NCBI GenBank assembly: GCA_013416795.1
Contig: RQSC01001018.1
Coordinates: forward strand, 55,337 to 97,021
Length of the DNA stretch: 41,685 nt
Source of the DNA: Prasinococcaceae sp. CCMP 1430
Taxonomy: Eukaryota > Prasinodermophyta > Palmophyllophyceae > Prasinococcales > Prasinococcaceae
Direction of reading: 5' to 3'
This document shows, piece after piece, positions 1 to 9,729 of the stretch. The notes beneath the pieces were generated by a model. That model had not been told where the DNA came from. It did no database searches and worked only from the letters and a program-made list of their open reading frames with translations. The number at the start of each line of letters is the position of its first letter. The first letter of the stretch is position 1. Both the position numbers and the translations under genes were made by a program.

Positions 1-1503
1 CGCACGGCACGACCTCGCAGAAGAAAGCAAAGTCCTCGCCTATCATCAGCTGGTCCATCTCGCGCCACGCGGCGGCGCCGAACGCGCCCTCGACCATGCG
101 CCGCGCGAGGCCCACCAGCGCGGGCGAGTTGACCACGGGCGGGTACGCGCGCGTCGTCCACGTGTCGCCGAACGCGGTGGTGTGCACCTCCGCGTCGAGG
201 AAGTCCACCTCGGCCTCCACGCCGTGCGCCGCGGCCACGCCGGCGGCGGCCGTCTCGATCGCCGCGCGCAGCTTGGCGTGCGCGCCCTGGACCGGTACGA
301 GGCCGTGCGCGTGGTGCGTGTGAACGGATGAGCGCACGGTGCGTAAGCGCACGCGCACACGCAAATCACGCGCACAGTCGCGCACGCACGCCGCGCACCT
401 TTGACATGGCACGAAAGGTACCTCCAACCTCCGCTACGCCCGGGATGATGTTGAGCGCTTGCCCGCCCGCATGCAGCCGCGTGACGGAGAGCACGACGGG
501 CTCGAGCGGGTCGCTGGCGCGGCTGACGGCGAGCTGCAGCGCAGCGACGAGCGCGGCGGCGGCGACGACGGGGTCGCGCGCGAGGTGAGGCAGTGCGGCG
601 TGGCCGCCGGCGCCCGCGAGCGTCACGACGAACTTGCCGCTCGCGGCGAGGAACGGCCCCGCGCGTGAGGCGACCACGCCCGTCGGGAGGCCGCTCCATG
701 TGTGTACCATGGCTGCAGCGGAGACGCCCTCCGCGGCGCCCTCCTCCACCATACGCGCGCCGCCCGCGCCGCCCTCCTCAGCGGGCTGCCACACCAGCCG
801 CACGGTGCCGCTCGGCAGCCGGCCCGCGTCGGCCCGCGCCTTGAGGACCTGCGCGCGCGCGCGCGTGTATGCGCGTATGTGCGTGAATACACGCGTGTGT
901 GCGCGTATGTGCGTGAGCGCATGCAGCCGCGCGTGCGTGCTGTCGCACGCACGGGCCCGCGCACACGCGCGGCGCCGCGCGCATGCGAACCTTTGCGGCG
1001 CCGAGCAGCATCGCCGCGTGCGCGTCGTGGCCGCACGCGTGCATGCGCCCTGGGTACGCGCTGGCGAAGGGCACGTCGGCCTCCTCGTGCACCGGCAGGC
1101 CGTCAAGATCCGCGCGAAGCAGCACGATGGGCTCGCCCTCGCCCACCTCCGCCACGACACCGGTGATCGCCACGGGGAAGGTGTATCGCACGCCGAGCGC
1201 GTCGAGCTCGCGCCGCACGATGGCGCTAGCGTTGTGCTCCTCGTACACCACGGCAGGCACGCGATGGAGCTCGCGGCGAAGTGCGACGACGTGATCCGCA
1301 ACGGCGAAGGCCTCGGCGGCCACGCCAGCGTCGGGGGCGGGAACTTCCGCCGGGCGGACGGCACCGTCGGCGGCAAGCGCGATGCCACCCGCGCCCACAC
1401 CCAAGCCCGCGTCCACGTCCGCGCCCGCAGCGACCGCGGTCGCGAGCCCCGCCAGCGCCGCCGCCAACGCCGCCAGCGTCGCCCTCGACATCGCCACTGT
1501 CAT
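1..1503 (-). CDS. M20 family amidohydrolase (IAA-amino acid hydrolase / hippurate hydrolase type), 3' end cut by window edge
   Basis: This is a zinc-dependent M20 peptidase of the amidohydrolase branch, which hydrolyses N-acyl amino acids; the physiological substrate cannot be told from sequence. I read three exons on the minus strand: 1503-991, 848-399 and 286-1, all joined in phase 0. The start at 1503 gives a signal-peptide-like N-terminus (MTVAMSRATLAALAAALAG). Exon 1 carries the metal-site signature MHACGHDAHAAMLLGAA. Exon 2 has QPAEEGGAG with the catalytic Glu pair, the dimerisation segment GAGGHAALPHLARDPV, and ALNIIPGVAEVGGTFRAMS. Exon 3 has YPPVVNS and GEDFAFF, after which the window ends, so only the last residues are missing. 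Introns 849-990 and 287-398 consist of GT-rich then CA-rich alternating sequence. The gene is divergent from the lactonase gene at 1711, about 200 bases away. The family is certain; the substrate is not. Confidence 0.88.
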
Positions 1504-1710
1504 GGCCGTAGCCGTCAGCCAGCGGCGGCGCGGGCGCGCGTTGTGGCGCATCGTGTGGCGCACGCAGCGGTCCCTCGCGCCACGCGAGCACGCGCGCGCC
1601 CGCGCGTATGCGTTCGCGTGCGCGCACGCGCGCGCGTGTGTGTGTGCCTGTTGTGTGTGCGTGTGCCACTCGCGCGAGCGCGAGCGCGCGAGCTCGCGGC
1701 GGGCGCCAGC

Positions 1711-3514
1711 ATGGCGCTCGCCGCGGCCGGTGCCCTGCAGGCCAGGCGGCTGGTGTGCTTCGTGGGCGGGTGCGTGCTCCACTCCTCTCTCGCTGGCTTT
1801 CGCTCTGGCCTCAACGCGAGCGCACGCACGCGCGCCCTGACACGCGCGGGCGCTGCACACACGCACGCGCACACGGCACGGCGCGGCACGGCACGCGCAC
1901 CTCAGGTACAGCGCGCCGCGCCAGGCGGATCCGTTCGGTGGCACGGTAGGGTACGCTGACGAGGGGCGCGTGTGCGCCGGCGTGGGGTGCGTGGCGCTCT
2001 GGGGCGACGGGCGCATCGACCGCGGCGCGCTGCGCGCCCCCACGCCCGCGGGCGCCAACCCGTCGTATGTGCTCGCGGGTCCCGCCGACACACACGGCAC
2101 GCGCGTGCTCTACGTCGCCAACGAGTTCACACGCGGCGATGTCGCCGGCGGTGGCGACGAGCCCGGCGTGCGCGCGCTGGAGGTGGTCCAGGACGCCGAT
2201 GGCGCAACGTTGCGGCCGCTGGGGGCGCCCGTGCCCACCGGCGGTGACCTCCCGTGTCACGTTGCGCTCGGCGCGGGCGGCGGCGTGCTGTGCGTGAGCC
2301 ACTACGGCGTGGGCGGCGTCGCTGGCGTTGAGGTGTGTGGGCGCGCAAAAGTGCACGCGCATGCGGACACACGCGCGCGTACGAGAGCGCGCGCCCACGT
2401 GAACTCAAGCACACCCACGAACGCACGCACGCGCACACGCGCCCACACACGCACGCACGCGCGTATGCGCGCATGCTGACGCACACGCGCAGGTGGGCGC
2501 GGACGGCGCGCTGGGTGCGGTAACGTCGAGGGTGGAGTTCGCCTTCGCGGGCGTCGGGCCGGACTCGGCGCGGCAGGAGGCCTCGCACGCGCACAGCGTC
2601 GAGCTCGATCCGCTGCGGCCTGGGAGCGCCCTGGTTTGCGACCTGGGCGCCGACACCCTGCACCGGCTGGTGGTGACTCGCGGCGTCCTCGCCGTGGAGA
2701 AGGACGAGGTAAGCGAACGCGCGCGCTCGCGAGCACACTGCATGCGCACTCGCGCGCGCGCGCGCGCTGACTCGCGCTTCAAGAGCTCGCCGCCTGTGGC
2801 GACGCCGCCGGGCGGCGGCCCGCGCTCGCTCGCATGGCACCCGTCCGGCCGCTTCGCGTACGTTGTGCTCGAGATGGCCGCGCAGGTCGCCGTGTACCGC
2901 CGTGCGGCAAGCGCTGAGGGAAGCTCCGGCGCGGCAGGCGCGCTCGAGCTCGTCGGCGTGTCGCCCACGCTGCCCGAGGGCTGGCCCGCGCCCTGCGACG
3001 AGCCCAGCTGGTCGCGCAACCGCGGGCGCTGGGCGGCTGACGTTGGTGCGTGCGCGGTGGGGGAGAGCCGAGACTCGATTACCTGACGGGAAGGTCGCGT
3101 CGCATTTGTTGGCGCACGCGCTCACGCGCGCGCCCAAGATGTCACACAGATGCGTACGCGCACACACACGAGCGCTGACACGCGTGAGCGAACGCACACG
3201 CTGCGCGTGCAGCCGTGACACCCGACGGGCGCTTCGCCTTCGTTTCCAACCGCCTGCACGACAGCATCGCGCGCTTCGCGGTGGACGCCACCACGGGGCT
3301 GCTCTCCCTGTTGGGCCACACGCCGTGCGGCGGCGCGTGCCCGCGCTGCATGCGCCTGTGCGCGGGCGGCGCGCTGCTCGTCGTCGCCAACCAGCACAGC
3401 CACTCGGTGGCCACCTTCCGCGTGGACGCCGCGACGGGCGACCTGGAGCTCGCCGACGCCCTCGCCGAGTTCCCCAACGCCAGCTGCGTCGAGGTCGTCG
3501 AGCTACCGTCGTGA
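1711..3514 (+). CDS. Lactonase, seven-bladed beta-propeller (6-phosphogluconolactonase / YbhE-type)
   Basis: This protein has the PF10282 lactonase fold. Characterised members hydrolyse 6-phosphogluconolactone or related lactones. Five exons splice cleanly: 1711-1769, 1906-2332, 2493-2708, 2784-3045 and 3213-3514. The first junction (two bases plus one) makes RLVCFVGGYSAPRQ, the expected first strand. Later repeats show the family rhythm: VLYVANEF, HSVELDPLRPGSALVCDLG, SLAWHPSGRFAYVVLE, VTPDGRFAFVSNRLHDSIA and LLVVANQHSHSVATFRVD, with the short linker DAATGDLELAD before the last strand. The stop is TGA at 3512-3514. All four introns are short (75-167 bases), dominated by CG/CA/GT steps, and have CTGAC near the 3' end. 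Intron 3 is a multiple of three without a stop, so retention would not break the frame. Whether the substrate is 6-phosphogluconolactone or another lactone is open. Confidence 0.88.
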
Positions 3515-3536
3515 GACGCACATGCGCCCTCGCAGG

Positions 3537-3559
3537 CACACACACACACACACACACAC
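3537..3559. repeat. (CA)n microsatellite
   Basis: An almost pure CA tract of about 23 bases lies between the lactonase stop and the dienelactone hydrolase gene. Confidence 0.95.
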
Positions 3560-3630
3560 TGTGCGGTTAATAATAGGCGCTATTGAACGATCGGTCGGCG
3601 AATCGCTCGCACTGTTTTTGGTGGGAGTCG

Positions 3631-4679
3631 ATGTCACCACCCTCGCAGCCGTTTCGAAATTCAAACGCGACCGCGCGCGCGCGCCGCCGCAGGCCTCTCA
3701 GGTAGAGTGGTGGGGGTGGGGAGGGGGAGGGGGCCACATCTGCGCCACTGGACACACGCACACGCACACGCTCACGCGCGTGCGCGCGCGCACGTTTGGC
3801 CCTGGGGAGCGTCGGCCGCACGCGCGCCGGCAATTGCGCGCGGGATGCCGGCGCTCGCCGCGCAGCGCCGACGCCGCCGCGGCGCGCGCCCGCTGCGCGG
3901 CGCTTGCGACGTCGTCCGCGGAGTGCGGCGGCGAGCGCGTGCGTTTCTACGAGGCGCGCGCTGCAGGCGACCAGGCACGCGCCGCAGGTGTGGACGTGCT
4001 CGTGCTGCACGAGTTCTTCGGCCTCACGGAACGCGAGGCGGCCATTGCTGACGCGCTGGCGTGCCGCGAGGGCGTGCGCCGCGCGCTCGCTGTCGACATG
4101 TGGGCCGGCGAGGGCGCGACCGAGCGCCTCATACCGCGGGCGATATGGCTCGCGCTGCGCCCGGGGGGCAGACGCGAGGCCGTCAGGAGGGTGGCCGCCT
4201 TCGCCAATGCCGTTGCGGCGCCCGCCGACGGCGCAAGCGAGGAGGCGCCTGCGGTGGCGACGCTGCTCGTGGGCTTCTGCTACGGCGGCGGTGTCGCCGC
4301 GCGCGCGGCGGCTGCGCTGGGCGGAGGCGAAATGGGGGGGCGCCCGGCGGCATTCGCGTGCTTCTACGGCGCGCCGCTCGACGCCGACGCCGCGGACGAC
4401 GAAGAAGCGCTGCACCGGCTGCGTGGCACGCGCGCGTTGCTGGTCTACGGCGGCCGTGACGCGCAGTTCCCGCCGGCGGCCGTCGACGCGTACGAGCGCG
4501 CCCTCGAGGCCGCGGGCGCGCACGCGCGCGTCGCGCGCTACCCGGCGCAGGGCCACGCGTTTCTGCGGGCCGTCCCCGAAGACGGCGACGGAAGCAATGC
4601 CGACGCCGCGGACGCCTGGCGCGAGCTCGAGGCCTTCGTTGACCAGGTCGCTGCGGACGTCGCCGACGCCGCCAGCTGA
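3631..4679 (+). CDS. Dienelactone hydrolase family protein (carboxymethylenebutenolidase-like)
   Basis: This is an alpha/beta-hydrolase of the dienelactone hydrolase family (PF01738), whose members open lactone rings such as dienelactone with a Cys-Asp-His triad. All three residues are visible: the nucleophile Cys in GFCYGGGVA, the Asp in VYGGRDAQFPP and the His in YPAQGHAFLR. The domain starts at ERVRFYEARAAG and DVLVLHEFFGLTEREA, and the stop is TGA at 4677-4679. The open frame has no good ATG near the domain. I propose exon 1 at 3631-3701 (MSPPSQPFRNSN...), a 164-base intron starting gtaga and containing CA/CG repeats, and exon 2 from 3866; the phases agree (two bases plus one gives Ser). 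That 5' model is inferred, while the domain from about 3930 on is firm. It lies downstream of the lactonase on the same strand, so two lactone-active enzymes are adjacent. Confidence 0.82.
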
Positions 4680-4730
4680 AGCGCAATTCCGCCAGCTTAC
4701 GCGCGACCACGCGGCTGTAACAGTGATGTA

Positions 4731-6021
4731 TTATCGGAGCTCGTCGCCACCGCCGCCGCGGTCGGCGGGCGCGTCGCCGGCAAGCCTGCGCGCGTATTCG
4801 CGCGTGAGGTTGAGGTAGAGGTACGGATCGCCCCCGTAGCCCACGTACTCACCCGCGGGCAGGCCGCGTGCGGCAGGCCGCACGACGCCATCCGCGGCCG
4901 GCTCGATCTGCGTGCCCTCGCCCCACTCATTGTAGCTGGTGATGGCTACGCCCAGCACGTTCCCTCCGCCCCCGCCGGCGCGTCCGAAGACGCGCAGCGC
5001 GCCCTCCCATCGCTCCCTGTACACGTCCCCGCCGCGCCTGTCGATGGTGTGCGCCGCGTTCCACGGCCGTATACGCGCGTCGTCGTAGCCTGGCGCGACG
5101 CACGGGAAGAAGCCCATTCCGCGCGAGCGTAGCTCTCCCACCATGGCGTCCCAATTGCGCACGGCCGCCCCGTAGCCCATGCGCTCGCTGGCGAAGTACG
5201 GGTACGCTGCGTCGAAGCCGCCCGCGGCAAGTTCGGCGCCGTGGCCGCGCTCAAGGAAGAGGCCGACAGCGAAGACATCGAGCGGCGTGCCACGCACGCT
5301 GGCGCCTCCCCGCGCGAGCACCGCGGCCCAGTCAGAGGCCGAGATGTGGTAGCTGTCGTAGACGAAGGCGAGCGGCCTGCCGGCGACGCGAGCCAGCGCG
5401 GGGTGCGCGAGCAGCCGACCCCCTTCGGGTGACGCGAGGTATTCGAGGTCCTCGCGGAAGCTCGCCGCGGTGCGCCCCGGGTATGGCTCCATGTGCAGCG
5501 CCCAGCGCACACCCGCGGCGGCGCAAGCGTCCGCTGCCTCGGCGAGCCGCGCATCGGTGCTCACGCCTTGTGTGTCGGTGGCGCCCTCGCGCCACGATGG
5601 CCCCCACCAGCTCATGGCAAGAACGTCGATCCCCGCCGCCTGCACGAGGAGGGTGCGCACGCGCGTGTGCGTGTGTGAGCGCGCGCAGTCGCGAAGGGGG
5701 GCAACGGGGGGAAGGCCTTCACGCACGCGCTGCGCCGCACTCCGCCCGCCTTACCTTGGCCTCCTCCGCCTGCGCGCGCAGCGTGTCTGCGTCGGCCGAC
5801 GAATACGGCCCACGCAGCGGGTAGAACGGCGCGTGGATGTCGTCAGGCGGCGCGTGGCGCGCGCCGACCGACGGATGCTGAGCGTTGACCTCGGGCGTCC
5901 AGTGCGGCAGCACCTCGTGGTCCCAGTGCGCGTACGGCGCGCGTGGCGCGCGCCCCGTCGGCGCACCGTACCACAGGTAGAAGAAGGCCACCACGAGCGC
6001 GCGCGGCGACGCACCCGCCAT
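4731..6021 (-). CDS. Glycoside hydrolase family 99-like endo-alpha-1,2-mannosidase
   Basis: GH99 enzymes cleave inside mannose chains; the animal enzyme (MANEA) trims glucosylated N-glycans in the Golgi. There are two exons: 6021-5755 (89 codons) and 5639-4731, joined in phase 0 across a 115-base intron that starts gtaagg and ends cgtgcag. Family landmarks are VVAFFYLWYGAP and YAHWDHEVLPHW near the start, GIDVLAMSWWGPSW, ALHMEPYPGRTAASFRED, LAFVYDSYHIS and GVAITSYNEWGEGTQIEPA. The last carries the two catalytic Glu residues of the NEWxEG motif. The chain is about 391 residues. Starting at 6021 gives no signal peptide or membrane anchor, and the in-frame upstream ATG at 6147 does not add one, so localisation is unclear unless a 5' exon is missing. 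It is convergent with the dienelactone hydrolase gene (51 bases apart) and divergent from cullin-3. Confidence 0.88.
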
Positions 6022-6550
6022 GACGGCGACGGAAACGGGAGGCAGGGGGGCGCGAGCGCCCCCTCGTGTGGCGCGCGCGCGTCGGCGCCATGGAGGTCCC
6101 CCGCCACTGCCACGAGCAGGTCCACCCGCCGGCGCAGCCCCCAACACGGCGCGTTACGGTTTCGCATTTCAAACCGAGGTCAAATTGCATTAGGAAGAGC
6201 TTTTTGAAGGCGGCCGAAGGTCAGCGCACCGCACGTCAAAGCGCACGCAAGTCTTCAAATTGGGTAGGGTCAGCGTCTGTCGTATCTCAGGTCAAAAGCA
6301 TTGATACTCTGCAGCAGTTTGAATGCATTGAAAAGCTGATATGAATATGATGGTCCTCAAAAAGGCGCGGGTGTTGGCAGTGTCGGAGGGCTCCAACACC
6401 CCTCAGTCGCCGGCGATGGCGGAGGTGGCGGAGGTGGCGGAGGTGGCGGCGGGCGTGAGGGTGGCGGTGGAGGTGAATGTGAGGAGGGCGGGGCAGAGGC
6501 GGATCTGAGAAGGGCCGAGGGCCTCCTCCTCGAGGCGGTGCTTCGCCAGC
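6022..6550. other. Intergenic region between divergent GH99 and cullin-3 genes
   Basis: No gene was found. The stretch 6160-6370 is much less GC-rich than its surroundings and holds two copies of AGGTCAAA (6177-6184 and 6289-6296). A short minisatellite with a 9-base unit (GCGGAGGTG, about 3.5 copies) lies at 6419-6450. This is probably the shared promoter of the two genes. Confidence 0.6.
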
Positions 6551-9249
6551 TTGGAGAGGGAGAGACAGAACAGGCGGGCGAGCGCGCCCGCGGGCGCGGG
6601 CGGGCAGGCGCGGCCGTCAGGCCCGCGCGCCTTCCGCATCAAGCCCTTCAGCCACAAGCTGCAGATGGACCCGCAGTACCCAGGTGCGCGCGCGGGGGAG
6701 TGGGGGCAGAGCCGGCGCGCCAGGCTGGCAGGCGGGCGGGTGGCGCCCAGTATGCAAACTCGTGCGCGCGCAAAAGACCGCGGAGGCGCGCGCGCCGTCG
6801 CGATGGCGCGGGCCTTGCGATGAGGCGCCGCCGACGGAGCGCGGCGCTTCCGCCGCCCTTGTACGGAGCGGCATGACGGCCGCCCGACAGCCGCGGGCCC
6901 ATGCCGAGCACAGGCCAGCGCGGTGGGCAGGCGCCGGCATGCCCGCGCCACTGCTGTTGCGCGCCCTCGCGCAAACAAACGCGGCCTCGCAAGAGCGCTC
7001 TGCCTGCGGCCGTCATGCGTTACTGCTGGATGCCCTCGCCTCGCCGCTGACCCCCTCGCATCGACCCTTCACACTCGCTGCTTTGCGGTGTTTCCTTCCC
7101 GTGCTCGGGCGCCGCCTCGCATGCAGACAAAACGTGGAAGATCATCCGCGACGCGATCCGGGAGATCAACACTCGCAACCCGAGCGGGCTGTCGTTCGAG
7201 GAGCTCTACCGCAATGCATACAACATGGTGCTTCACAAGTTCGGCGACAAGCTGTACGACGGCGTGCGCACGGAGATCACTGCGCACCTGCAACAGGTAT
7301 CGTCGAAGATCGAACAGGCGCAGGGCCTCGAGTTCCTGGAGGAGCTCAGGGTGAAGTGGAACAACCACAACGGCTCCATGCGATGGATGGGCGACATACT
7401 GATGTACATGGACCGCACCTACGTGTTGCAGCAGCGGAAGATGTCCGTGCACGAGATGGGCTTACAGCTGTGGCGTGACCACGTGGTGAGATCGCCGCAA
7501 ACGCACGAGTGGCTGCAAAAGGAGATGCTGGACAGAGTGGCGCGCGAGCGGCAAGGCGAGGTGATCGACCGCGGGCTGATGAAGGGCGTGGTGAAAATGC
7601 TGACAGACCTGGGCCTCGCCGTCTACCGGCAGGACCTCGAGGCGCCGTTCCTCAGGGACGCCACAGAGTTCTACTTCGCGGAGGCGACGGAGTACATGTC
7701 GCAGTGCGACTGCTCCGAGTACCTGCGCAAGGCGCAGCGGCGGCTGGACGAGGAGCTCGAGCGCGTGTCGAGCTACCTGGACAAGTCCACTGAGGAGAAG
7801 GTCTTGGATGTGGTTCAGGAGCAGATGCTGGAGAAACACATGCAGACGCTGGTAATGATGGAGAACAGCGGCCTCGTGAGCATGCTGCTTGCCGACAAGT
7901 ACGACGACCTGAAGCGCATGTACACGCTTTTCAAGCTCACCTCACAGGGACTGTCCACGATGCGCGGCGTGCTTCTGGAGCACCTGCGCTCGAGTGGCAA
8001 GGTGCTGGTGACGGACCCGGAGCTGTGCAAGGATGCGGTGGCGTACGTGGACCGGCTGCTGGTGGAGAAGGCCAAGTACGACGCGATCGTCTCGAAGGCG
8101 TTTGACAACGACAAGTCCTTCCAGACGACCATCAACAGCGCCTTCGAGTACTTCATCAACCTCAACCCGCGCTCGCCGGAATTCATCTCGCTGTACGTGG
8201 ACGACAAGCTTCGCAAGGGCCTCAAGGGTGTCAGCGAGGAGGACGTGGAGAAGGTGCTGGACAGGGTGATGATGCTGTTCCGCTACCTGCAGGAGAAGGA
8301 CATTTTTGAGAAGTACTACAAGCAGCACCTATCGCGGCGGCTGCTCGGCGGCCGCACGGTCAGCGACGACGCCGAGCGCTCGCTCATCGTCAAGCTCAAG
8401 TATGAGTGCGGCTACCAGTTCACGTCCAAGCTCGAGTCGATGTTCACTGACATGCGCACGAGCCGCGACACGATGGAGGGCTTCCGAAACATGCTGCGAT
8501 CGACCGACACGGCCATGGCGCTTGACCTCAACGTGCACGTGCTCACGACGGGCAGCTGGCCCACCACGCCATGCAAGTGCAACCTGCCGCAGCAGCTGGT
8601 GGAATGCTGCGAGCTCTTCACTAATTACTACCTCAACGCGCACTCGGGCCGCCGCCTCTCGTGGCAGACTAACATGGGCAATGCCGACGTCCGCGCGACC
8701 TTCGCCAAGTCCAAGCACGACCTCAACGTGACGACATACCAGATGTGCATTTTGCTGCTGTTCAACGACACGGACAAGCTCACCTACGGCGAGATCGCTG
8801 CTGCGACCGCGATCCCCGCCAACGACCTGAAGCGCGCGCTGCAGAGCATGGCGTGCGTCAAGGGCAAAAACGTGCTGCGGAAGGAGCCGATGAGCAAGGA
8901 GGTGCTGGAGAGTGACACATTCAGCTTCAATGACAAGTTCCACTCGAAGCTGGTGAAGATCAAGATTGGAATGGTGAGCGCGCGGCAGGAAACGGAGGGC
9001 GAGAAGGCGGAGACGCGCACCAAGGTGGACGAAGACCGCAAGCCGCAGATCGAGGCTGCCATCGTGCGCCTCCTCAAGAGCCGCCGCGTCATGGACCACA
9101 ACACGGTTATCGCCGAGGTCACCAAGCAGCTGCAGTCGCGCTTCGTGCCCAACCCCGCGGTCATCAAGAAGCGTATCGAGAGCCTCATCGAGAGGGAATT
9201 CCTCGAGCGCGACAGGGAAGACAGGCGCACGTACCGATACCTCGCGTGA
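6551..9249 (+). CDS. CUL3: Cullin-3, scaffold of a CRL3 (BTB) ubiquitin ligase
   Basis: Cullin-3 binds BTB substrate adaptors at its N-terminus and the RING protein RBX1 at its C-terminus. Exon 2 (7127-9247 plus stop) reads almost continuously like plant CUL3: TWKIIRDAI, GLSFEELYRNAYNMVLHKFG, DILMYMDRTYV, FNDKFHSKLVKIKIG and the C-terminal ending EREFLERDREDRRTYRYLA. The neddylation segment IVRLLKSRRVMDHN keeps the modifiable Lys. Exon 1 ends at 6683 with FRIKPFSHKLQMDPQYP; one leftover base plus two from exon 2 gives Asp, restoring the family sequence PDKTW across a 443-base intron. The start is unresolved: the exon-1 frame opens after a TGA at 6506-6508, and the only ATG in it (6665) is too late because conserved residues precede it. 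Either an upstream exon or a non-ATG start is implied. About 750 residues, normal for the family. Confidence 0.95.
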
Positions 9250-9659
9250 TGCACGCGCAGCGCCGCGCTGTAACATTGCCACTCCCTCCTCGGCTGCTGC
9301 CAGAAGCCCACCAGCCCGCCTGCAAGCCAGCCAGAGCTCTCTCTAGCCTGTTGCGCCCGCTAGCCAGCCGGCCGACCCCCCAACGCCATGCGCTGCGTGT
9401 GGAGTGGCAGGCCCGTCCGACCGCACGGCGCCATCGCCTCCGCACAGCCGCGTGAGGGGCCGCTCGGTGGGTGGTGGGTGCGAACGAAGGTCAAAATGCA
9501 TCCAGATCGGCGATGGAGGAAAAAAAGCATGCGGATGCGCGCGACAGACAACCGCCGCTGCTGCGGGCGCGCTGCTGCTGCTGCCACAGCGCGCGGGGGC
9601 GGCGGGGGAGGAGGGGGGCGGTGCAGCATTCGCCCTGCGTCAAGGCGCGGCCTGTCGCC
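9250..9659. other. Intergenic region, cullin-3 to PTGES2-like gene
   Basis: No gene was found. It contains AGGTCAAAATGCAT at 9488-9501, which matches 13 of 14 bases of a sequence upstream of cullin-3 (6177-6190). A promoter role is inferred only. Confidence 0.5.
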
Positions 9660-9729
9660 ATGGCGGCGGTGGCGCGTGTGGCGGCGGCGGCCCTGACGAT
9701 GAGCACTTTCTTGACGATTCGGATGATGA

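Noticed and set aside
778-2100. Long minus-strand frame beyond the M20 start, over the lactonase exon
   Set aside because: Only 991-1503 matches the M20 family; the rest is intron, promoter or antisense sequence with His/Arg/Ala-rich translation.
6416-6508. ATG at 6416 as cullin-3 start
   Set aside because: It is in the same frame as exon 1 but runs into TGA at 6506-6508, and no GT-AG intron removes that stop in phase.
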